This document shows positions 8,082 through 14,276 of a DNA stretch of 33,329 nt, one piece after another. How positions within the stretch are numbered: position 1 is the first letter of the stretch; every line of letters starts with the position of its first letter. The stretch covers positions 1 through 33,329 of the forward strand of contig JAOPWT010000169.1 of assembly GCA_025965555.1 (NCBI GenBank). Reading direction: 5' to 3'. Origin of the DNA: Mycobacterium sp. (GTDB taxonomy: Bacteria; Actinomycetota; Actinomycetes; Mycobacteriales; Mycobacteriaceae). The position numbers and the translations under genes are program-made. A model generated the notes under the pieces. It did not search any database. It saw only the letters and a program-made list of their open reading frames with translations, and was not told the origin of the DNA.

Positions 8082-9430
8082 GGACGGCCCATCCAGCTGT
8101 GAAACCCGGCGTCCGGGTCGTAGACCGAGCGGATCGCATCCAGGCGTGCCATGTTGGCTTCGGAGATGAACCGTGCCGGACGACGGCCGAGGTTCTCGTC
8201 GGCGAGCGCGATGCCGGTGGCCAGGTGTGACATCGCCGCCATGTTCGACCCGGCCCAGTCGCAGTACCGGTCGTCGTCGGCCGGGTCCTGCCAGACGGTG
8301 TAGAGCCCGAGATAGATCTCGTCCTCGACCCCGTACACCATGTCCTCGCGGGCTGCAGACGTCTTCCAGCCGGTGAAGATGAAGTGTGAGGGGTGCGGTG
8401 GCATGGTTTCGATGATGGTGCGGATGCCTGGCATCAGTTCCTCGGCCGATGCCGAGGTGAACATGTTGTCGGCGACGTACCGGTACCCGGTCGGGTAGTT
8501 GCCCATGATCGCCGCGTACCAGTTGGGCACGGTCGTCGGCGCGTACGGGAGTGCGACGATCGCCTGCTCGACGGCCGGACAGGTGCCCAGCGCTGCAAGG
8601 GCTTTGGCGGCCTCGTCGTCCGACTCGGCGAAGACCGGCGAGGCGATCACGATGCCGGGCCTCTCCAGTGCCGCCGCGGGAAGGCTTCGTGAGGTCAGGA
8701 TCTGCAGCTCGACCCGGTCATCGAGTTCCTGGCTGATGGACCGGCCCCAGGTGAACACCTCGTCGGCCAGCTCGATCGGGTAGATGTACAGGCAGGTCCC
8801 GACCGCGGGCGGACGCGGGTGCAGCCGGACGGTGAACGAGGTGACGACGGCGAAGAACCCTGGCCCGGATCCCCTTGCGGCCCAGTACAGGTCGGGATGG
8901 TGTTCTTCGTCGCAGTAGAGCTGTTCACCGTCGGCGGTCACCACCTCGAGCCCGAGCACGCTCTCGCACGCCGGCCCGAGCACCTTGCTGTTCCAGCCAT
9001 AACCGCCCTGCAACAGGTATCCGCCCAGGCAGATGCCCTCGCAGTGGCCGGCTGGGAAGAACAGCCCCAGAGCGTCCAGTTCGGCGGCGAAGACACTGGC
9101 CACCTTGCCCGGCCCCACGATGGCAGTCGTCCGCTCCGCGTCGACGACGCAGTGGTCGAGATTGCTGACGTCGAGCAGTAGGCCCCCGTCGCGCAGGTGC
9201 GTGGCGGCCCAGCTGTGACCGCCCGATCGGACACCGACACGCAGGCCGTGGGTGCGCGCGTACCGCATCGCCGCGATGACATCATCGGTGTCGCGAGCTT
9301 GGACGATCAGGTCGGGAAATCGTTGCGGCAGAAGCCCATTCCACACGGTCGAGCGGCGGGCCGCTTCGTAGTCGGGCGACCCGCGGAAGTACGTCCGGTC
9401 GACCGACGTCGATGCGCTGGATGGTGTCAC
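8078..9430 (-). CDS. Berberine bridge enzyme-like FAD-linked oxidase, bicovalent flavin type
   Basis: This 450-residue oxidase has a PCMH/VAO FAD-binding domain (about 35-210) and a C-terminal BBE tail (ARLDAIRSVYDPDAGF near the end). Two flavin anchoring residues are visible: His72 in RSGGHSW and Cys130 in GHCEGICLGGYLL, the positions expected for 8-alpha-histidyl and 6-S-cysteinyl linkage. The usual VGxGG after the Cys reads ICLGG. Family members use oxygen to oxidise alcohols, amines or ring C-H/C-N bonds, often late in natural-product pathways. The N-terminus has no Tat signal, so it is probably cytoplasmic. The start is GTG at 9430, overlapping the aminotransferase stop by four bases (GTGA). 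Confidence 0.9.
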   Translation of the reverse strand: MTPSSASTSVDRTYFRGSPDYEAARRSTVWNGLLPQRFPDLIVQARDTDDVIAAMRYARTHGLRVGVRSGGHSWAATHLRDGGLLLDVSNLDHCVVDAERTTAIVGPGKVASVFAAELDALGLFFPAGHCEGICLGGYLLQGGYGWNSKVLGPACESVLGLEVVTADGEQLYCDEEHHPDLYWAARGSGPGFFAVVTSFTVRLHPRPPAVGTCLYIYPIELADEVFTWGRSISQELDDRVELQILTSRSLPAAALERPGIVIASPVFAESDDEAAKALAALGTCPAVEQAIVALPYAPTTVPNWYAAIMGNYPTGYRYVADNMFTSASAEELMPGIRTIIETMPPHPSHFIFTGWKTSAAREDMVYGVEDEIYLGLYTVWQDPADDDRYCDWAGSNMAAMSHLATGIALADENLGRRPARFISEANMARLDAIRSVYDPDAGFHSWMGRP

Positions 9431-10467
9431 GGGTGCCCTCCAGCCGATTCGACGGCGGCGATGATCGGCTTGGTGGACGGGCGGGTGCCGACGGTGATCC
9501 GCACGGCGCCGTCGTCGTAGTGCCGCAACTGCAGGGCAGTATCCGCGAATACTTCACGCCATGGCCGGCCGGAGGCCGGCAGGTACAGAAAGTTGGCATG
9601 CGCGTCGGTGCTGTAAATGCCTGCCGACCGCAAGCGCATCTGAAGATAACGCCGTTCGGCGGTGATGAGCGCAACACGTTGTCGCAGTTGGTCTTCGGCT
9701 GCATACGATGCGGAGACCGCCACCAGGCTGCAGATCCCCACCCCGAATGGCAGCTGCATCGCCCACAGCAGACGGCCCAATTCGGACCCGCAGAAGCCGT
9801 AGCCGATGCGCAGCCCCGCCAGTCCGTACGCCTTGGAGAAGGTGCGCAGCACCACGACGTTCGGATGACGCCCGACCAGCGCGGCAGCATCGATGCGGTC
9901 GGCGTCGGCCACGAATTCGGCGTAGGCCTCGTCGAGGATCACCACCGTGTCGATCGGGATGCGACACAGGAACCGTTCGAGATCGCCCGCCGACTCGATG
10001 GTGCCCGTCGGGTTGTGCGGACGGCACAGCACCACCACTCGCGCCTGGGCCGCCGCATCGCTCATTGCGTCCAGGTCATGGCGGCCGTGCTTGCTCAGCG
10101 GAACCTCGACGGCAGCCAACCCGGCCATCTTCGCGATGATCGGGTAGCCGTCGAATGTCGGTGTGGTCAAGACGATCCGGTCGCCAGGACCGGTCACCGC
10201 GCGCAGTACCTGCATGGCCACCCCGGTGGCGCCGGCGCCGACGATCACCTGTTCGCGGTCGACACCGATGTGCCCGGCGATGATGGCCCGCAGGCGTTCC
10301 GGCAGGAACTCCGGGTACCGATTGGCGGCCTCGACCGACGCGATCAAGGCCGAACGGACCGCGGGCAGCGGAGGGAACGGGTTCTCGTTCAACGACAGGG
10401 CGAACGGGTCGACCGACTCGGGCAACATGGCGACGGAGTCGTTCGCCACTCGCGTCACGGTGGCCAT
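9427..10467 (-). CDS. HisC-like / aromatic amino acid aminotransferase (PLP fold type I)
   Basis: This 346-residue class I/II aminotransferase has the histidinol-phosphate aminotransferase architecture. From the chosen ATG, Asn152 lies in RPHNPTG, Asp179 in LDEAYAEF and the Schiff-base Lys212 in FSKAYGLAGLR. No other histidine biosynthesis gene is near. In mycobacteria a HisC paralogue acts as aromatic aminotransferase, and I infer the same here, converting tryptophan or another aromatic amino acid to its 2-oxo acid (or the reverse). I chose ATG 10467 because it overlaps the condensing-enzyme stop as TGATG, a classic coupling arrangement; an upstream in-frame ATG at 10485 lies inside the previous gene. 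Confidence 0.87.
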   Translation of the reverse strand: MATVTRVANDSVAMLPESVDPFALSLNENPFPPLPAVRSALIASVEAANRYPEFLPERLRAIIAGHIGVDREQVIVGAGATGVAMQVLRAVTGPGDRIVLTTPTFDGYPIIAKMAGLAAVEVPLSKHGRHDLDAMSDAAAQARVVVLCRPHNPTGTIESAGDLERFLCRIPIDTVVILDEAYAEFVADADRIDAAALVGRHPNVVVLRTFSKAYGLAGLRIGYGFCGSELGRLLWAMQLPFGVGICSLVAVSASYAAEDQLRQRVALITAERRYLQMRLRSAGIYSTDAHANFLYLPASGRPWREVFADTALQLRHYDDGAVRITVGTRPSTKPIIAAVESAGGHP

Positions 10468-11498
10468 CAGTGCCTGCCGCCCCACCGCACGGCGGCGGCA
10501 CCGGCGAAGTCACCGGCGTGTGCGAAGGCGGCCATCATGACCACGTCCCCGTCCTCGATCCGGCCGTCGGCGAGTGCGCGGGCGAAGTTGATCGGAATGC
10601 CCGCGGCGAAGAGGTTGCCGCACTCGTCGAAGGTGTCGCAGTGCCGTTCCGGCGGTAGTTCGAGAGCATCACGCCAGTTCCGGAGGAAGACCCGGTTCGG
10701 CTGGTTGGTCACCAGAAGGTCGATGTCACTGGCGGGCAATCCAATCCGGTCACAGACTGCCAGTGCCAGCTCGGGTACCTGCCGGTTGCCGCGAGCGAGC
10801 ACTTTGGTGATCTTGCTCTCGGTGAAACCGATGAAGCCCTCGCCGGGACCCGGCTGCCACCACTTCCGAAAGGGTTCGATGGCCAGGGTCATGTCTCCGG
10901 CGTATTCGGGGTAGGTGCGGCACTGGACGTCGAGAATGGGAGAGTCGGGAGACATGGTCACCAGGCCGACGGCGGCGCCGTCACCGGGCACCGAGGACTG
11001 TGCCTTTCGTCGCACTCCCTCCTGATCGAAGATCTGGCCTGCGGCGTTCTGCGCTATCGCGATCAGTGCGGTGCGCCCCTCGCCAAGGATCAGCTGCTGG
11101 CGGGCGAGCTTGAGGCCGAGGATGAACGCCGCGCAGCCGCCGTTGTGCAAGTCGATGACGGTGCCTGGTTTCATTCCAAGACGGTGGGCCATTTGACCGC
11201 CGCCTCCGTAGAACGGCGTGTCCGGCATCTGGGTGTGGGTGATCAGCACGTCAACGCCGGCGACGGTGTCCTGGCCGTGCCGTTCGATCAGGCCCGCGGC
11301 CGCCCGTTCGATCATGTCGACGGCGCTCTCGCTCTCGCCGACGTGATGTCGGTACCTGGGGGCCCGGAACATCAGGTTGTCGCGGAGGTCGTCGGAGCCC
11401 GCGAAGGCGGCGTAGTACTCCGTTCCGATCGGCTCGCCGGGGAGGTAGGTCGAGACGTCGGTCAGGCTGACGACGGGTGGGGAGGCGGTTTGAGTCAC
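10467..11498 (-). CDS. KAS III (FabH)-like condensing enzyme with His-to-Asn substitution
   Basis: This 343-residue thiolase-fold protein is related to 3-oxoacyl-ACP synthase III. The nucleophile Cys122 is present in NGGCAAFILGL and the oxyanion-side Asn295 in ECGNLFAAGIP. At the place of the FabH catalytic His (VPHQAN) this protein reads VTNQPN, so Asn265 replaces the His. The flanks align well, so this is not an alignment slip. Loss of the His would impair normal malonyl decarboxylative condensation and suggests a variant condensation or acyl transfer. FabH itself is about 320 residues. The start is GTG with AGGA just upstream, and the preceding SRPBCC stop is 7 bases away. In Streptomyces carbazole pathways a KAS III-like enzyme acts with a ThDP enzyme and a cyclase, which is the context seen here. 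Confidence 0.88.
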   Translation of the reverse strand: MTQTASPPVVSLTDVSTYLPGEPIGTEYYAAFAGSDDLRDNLMFRAPRYRHHVGESESAVDMIERAAAGLIERHGQDTVAGVDVLITHTQMPDTPFYGGGGQMAHRLGMKPGTVIDLHNGGCAAFILGLKLARQQLILGEGRTALIAIAQNAAGQIFDQEGVRRKAQSSVPGDGAAVGLVTMSPDSPILDVQCRTYPEYAGDMTLAIEPFRKWWQPGPGEGFIGFTESKITKVLARGNRQVPELALAVCDRIGLPASDIDLLVTNQPNRVFLRNWRDALELPPERHCDTFDECGNLFAAGIPINFARALADGRIEDGDVVMMAAFAHAGDFAGAAAVRWGGRH

Positions 11499-11505
11499 GA
11501 GGTCC

Positions 11506-12171
11506 TCATCTCATCCAGCGCGGCGTCACCGGCAGGTGGTGCCGGTGGCGATATTCGGCGATCGCCTTGAGGTTGTTCAGCTCGAGCCGGTGGCCCGCGC
11601 CGAACATGTCCCAGAAGTCACCGACCCACACCGGGCGGTCCGGTGGGGCGGTGTCCGGGTAAGGGTTGTGGTCGTAGAACGGGTGGTGACAATTGGTCCA
11701 GGTGACCATCGAGCCGGGCCTGTTCAAGACGATCTGCGCGTCGACGACCCGCATCAGGTAGACCATCCAGAGGTGATCGCCCTGGTCCCATGCACAGTGA
11801 TAGTCGACCGTGCCGGCCGCGGCGTGCGACACCGTGCGGGTGAAGATCTCGGTCTCGGAGCCAAGCCGGTCGTAAGCCCGCCACAGACCGGGACTGTCCG
11901 TCGGGGTGAAGCCGCGCAGGCTATAGGTCCATTCCTCCAAACTGCGCGTGTCCGAAAGGTATTCGAAGAGCGCATCCGGCGGGCAGTCGATGAAGTCCTG
12001 CACCGTGCAGTACTCACCGAAGACCTGGTCGTGCGGATAGACCGACCGCATCATCTCCATGATCACGGGCGTGGCCTTTTCGCGCGGCGAGGTTTCGATG
12101 CGGATCACGCCATCTATCGGGCCGGCGTCGCCGGTATGGGTGCTGATGTCGTCAAGCGCGGGCAGTGGCAT
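11506..12171 (-). CDS. SRPBCC (START/Bet v1-like) protein, putative cyclase/aromatase
   Basis: This protein of about 221 residues has the SRPBCC look: a helix-grip segment with CTVQDFIDCPPDALFEYLSDT, ...LEEWTYSLRGF, then beta strands with TVDYHCAWDQGDHLWMVYLMRV and a final helix. Proteins of this fold bind hydrophobic ligands and include polyketide aromatase/cyclases. I infer it shapes or cyclises the product of the ThDP and condensing enzymes. The ATG at 12171 overlaps the ThDP gene end by 20 bases and has AAAGAGAG upstream; a longer in-frame start at 12267 would lie deep within the ThDP gene and adds a low-complexity stretch. The many His and Trp residues in the pocket half (WTNCHHPFYDH) are notable. 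Function is not provable from sequence. Confidence 0.8.
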   Translation of the reverse strand: MPLPALDDISTHTGDAGPIDGVIRIETSPREKATPVIMEMMRSVYPHDQVFGEYCTVQDFIDCPPDALFEYLSDTRSLEEWTYSLRGFTPTDSPGLWRAYDRLGSETEIFTRTVSHAAAGTVDYHCAWDQGDHLWMVYLMRVVDAQIVLNRPGSMVTWTNCHHPFYDHNPYPDTAPPDRPVWVGDFWDMFGAGHRLELNNLKAIAEYRHRHHLPVTPRWMR

Positions 12172-13882
12172 GGTGCGTGCTCTCTTTCGCGGTCGGAATG
12201 GGTGGAGCAGTAATGACATTCGTGAGCATCTGCTGTTTCTGAAAGGGCACGAACGGGGGGATCTCATCGGCAGAGCATTCGACGCACACGACGGACGGGC
12301 CGTCTACCCCCAGTGCGGTCCGCAGCGCTTCTGGCAACGTCTCGGCGCTGTCGACGCCGACCGACGGCAGGCCGGGGAACATGGTGGCCAGTCCGGCGCC
12401 GAGCCGGCTGTGCTCGAAGCGGTTGTAGCTGTACAGGTCGTCGAAGAAGAGTTGCTCCCTGGTGACGCACATCGCGTGGGCATCGTTGTTGAACAACACG
12501 AACGTCACCGGCAGCCGGTACTGCACCGCCGTGTGCACTTCCAGTCCGTGCATGAAGAATGCGCCGTCACCGGCGACCACCACCGTGCGGCGTTTCCGTC
12601 CGAAGGCCATGCCGATGCCTGCTCCGAAGCTGTAACCCATGCCGCCCATGCCGAGCGCAACCACGAAGCGGCCCTCCCGCCGTACCGGAAGGTGATGGAT
12701 GGCCGCTGCGCCGGTGTTGCCCGCATCGACGACGATGTCGACACCGTCCGGGACGGCGGCGTCGAGTGCTGACATCGCGTCGCGGTAACGCACGCCGGCG
12801 CCGGCGAACTCCGGCGGTGCGGGGTCGGCGGCGGGCGAGGAGTCGGGAACTCGCACGCCGGTCGGCCGCCCGCTCCCCGACAAGGTTTGCGCGAGCTGCC
12901 CGAGGTAGCCGCGCAGATCCTCGGAGTGGAAGTGGGTACATGGCAGGTACGGTGCCGACGAGCCGACCGAGATCGGGCCCACCGCCTGCAGCCCCGCCTC
13001 GAGGCCGGCTCCCGCGGTGACCGACAGCTTCGTTCCCACCAGCAGGCACATCGCGCTGCCCGCGATCGCCTCGGCCACTCCGGGGTGCCCCATCACACCG
13101 GTCACACCCAGGGTCGAAGAGGAGCCGAGTCCCGGGGACCCGCTGACGTCCTTGGCGTCGGGGACCACGGCCACTCGCGCGCGCAGCGTCGCGCGCAGTA
13201 GCTCCAATTCCTCGCGCGCGTCGTCACGCGCCACCTGTTCGCCTGCGATGATCGTCACCGGGCCGCGGACGCGGCGAAGTAACCGTGCCAGCGGGCGTGG
13301 GTCGCCCGCCCTGGCCACCGGCCGGTCATGGCGATGGCCGGTGATCCGCTCCTCGAGGGTTGCCTGTTGAACGTCTTTGGGCAGCAGCAACACCGCGGGC
13401 CCGCCGGTTCGTGCGGCGGCCACCGCGCGCGGCAATCCGGTCACGATGTCGGCAGGCGTCATGATCCGCTCGCAGTGGACCGACACCGCGGAGAAGAGCG
13501 CCTCGGCGTTCAGCGACCCATTGCGACCACTGGTGTCCTGAAAGCTGCCACGACCGTCGAGGGTGGTCGGCGGCTGACCCACCAGCGCGAGGATCGGGAC
13601 ACGACTGGCCAGCGACTCGCCTAGGCCCGGCACCAAGTTCAGCGACCCACCCCCGGAGGTCGCCATCACCACCCCCAGCCGCGAGGTGCCGCGACTGTAG
13701 CCGTCGGCCATCGTGGCGGCGGAGAATTCGTGCTTGGCCAGTATCGCCGTCACCCCGTCGTTGAAATGCGCAGCGTCGTAAAGATCTTCGATGTTGGCGC
13801 CGTCGACGCCGAACAGGAAGTCGACGCCGGCCGCCGCCAGGTAGTCGACGATGTAGTCGACGACGCGACCGTTCTTCCCCAT
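12152..13882 (-). CDS. Thiamine diphosphate-dependent enzyme (acetolactate synthase-like)
   Basis: This 576-residue ThDP enzyme has the three-domain PYR-central-PP layout. The PYR-domain catalytic Glu52 lies in AKHEFSAATMADGY and is followed by MATSGGGSLNLVPGL. The ThDP/metal motif GDGAFFMHGLEVHTAVQ, ending in FNN, sits at about 433-460. It resembles acetolactate synthase or phosphonopyruvate decarboxylase, but no ilvN regulatory subunit gene is present. In the carbazole pathways of Streptomyces, a related enzyme couples indole-3-pyruvate with pyruvate; I infer a similar C-C bond formation here. A strong ribosome site (AAAGGAGG) precedes the ATG by 7 bases. It is the first gene of the six-gene operon. 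Confidence 0.9.
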   Translation of the reverse strand: MGKNGRVVDYIVDYLAAAGVDFLFGVDGANIEDLYDAAHFNDGVTAILAKHEFSAATMADGYSRGTSRLGVVMATSGGGSLNLVPGLGESLASRVPILALVGQPPTTLDGRGSFQDTSGRNGSLNAEALFSAVSVHCERIMTPADIVTGLPRAVAAARTGGPAVLLLPKDVQQATLEERITGHRHDRPVARAGDPRPLARLLRRVRGPVTIIAGEQVARDDAREELELLRATLRARVAVVPDAKDVSGSPGLGSSSTLGVTGVMGHPGVAEAIAGSAMCLLVGTKLSVTAGAGLEAGLQAVGPISVGSSAPYLPCTHFHSEDLRGYLGQLAQTLSGSGRPTGVRVPDSSPAADPAPPEFAGAGVRYRDAMSALDAAVPDGVDIVVDAGNTGAAAIHHLPVRREGRFVVALGMGGMGYSFGAGIGMAFGRKRRTVVVAGDGAFFMHGLEVHTAVQYRLPVTFVLFNNDAHAMCVTREQLFFDDLYSYNRFEHSRLGAGLATMFPGLPSVGVDSAETLPEALRTALGVDGPSVVCVECSADEIPPFVPFQKQQMLTNVITAPPIPTAKESTHHATARA

Positions 13883-13989
13883 CCTTCGCCTCCTTTTGCG
13901 TCCACTAGTGACACGACCGGTGGTTGAGACGGGTTCATCGAGGTTCGGGATTCACAGGTTCGCCGGGGGCGGCGCGCCGAAATCGCGAA
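13883..13989 (-). promoter_or_regulatory. Upstream region of the six-gene operon, with repeated GAACC
   Basis: Read on the minus strand, this 107-base stretch has three direct GAACC copies, spaced 15 and 10 bases start to start, then a CACTAGTG palindrome, then the AAAGGAGG ribosome site of the ThDP gene. I see no convincing -10 hexamer, so the operon may also be read through from leuS and the small membrane gene. Assignment as a regulatory region is by position and is tentative. Confidence 0.35.
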
Positions 13990-14250
13990 CTAGGCGGGGC
14001 GGCGGTTCTCCAGGTAGACCGGGATGAACAACTCGAACAGCAGGGTGCAGGCCACGAACCATGCCGCCGGTGTCCTGATCTGCAGCGACCCCGCCGAGTA
14101 GACGATCTGTGAGCCGCTCGCCGCGTGCGCCCTTGCATCCCGGTAGACCCAGGACGCGACGGCCAGCACGCAGCCCACCACGACGGTCACCATCAGCAGA
14201 GCTACCGAGGCGTCCGATCGAGTAAGCAGCATCGCGCCATCCTCGATCAT
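13990..14250 (-). CDS. Small two-helix membrane protein of unknown function
   Basis: The protein is 86 residues from ATG 14250, or 80 from ATG 14232, which has the better ribosome site (GAGG, 8-base spacing). Two hydrophobic segments are clear: residues about 14-36 (ASVALLMVTVVVGCVLAVAS) and about 61-80 (PAAWFVACTLLFELFIPVYL), with a short polar loop between (YRDARAHAASGSQIVYSAG). It ends NRRPA. It lies 26 bases after the leuS stop and 107 bases before the ThDP gene, all on the minus strand. I do not recognise the family. It could be cotranscribed with leuS or belong to the accessory operon. Confidence 0.6.
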   Translation of the reverse strand: MIEDGAMLLTRSDASVALLMVTVVVGCVLAVASWVYRDARAHAASGSQIVYSAGSLQIRTPAAWFVACTLLFELFIPVYLENRRPA

Positions 14251-14276
14251 CCCGGCAAACTTCACCAGCCGAGCGC

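Noticed and set aside
9427-10467. Histidine biosynthesis aminotransferase (hisC)
   Set aside because: There are no other his genes around and the operon context is natural-product-like; the fold is shared with aromatic aminotransferases.
9412-10914. Long open frame on the plus strand (about 500 codons) opposite the aminotransferase and condensing enzyme genes
   Set aside because: It is a shadow of the minus-strand genes caused by high GC; it has no family motifs and an unnatural composition, while the minus-strand proteins have intact motifs.
4578-13882. Type II polyketide synthase cluster
   Set aside because: There is an SRPBCC cyclase-like protein and a condensing enzyme, but no KS-alpha/KS-beta pair and no acyl carrier protein.
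12152-13882. Branched-chain amino acid acetolactate synthase (ilvB)
   Set aside because: No ilvN or ilvC is near and the gene is coupled to a cyclase-like and a condensing enzyme, so a dedicated secondary role is more likely.
13894-13915. CACTAGTG palindrome as a TetR-type operator
   Set aside because: The symmetry does not extend beyond eight bases and there is no TetR gene nearby; kept only as a note within the operon upstream region.
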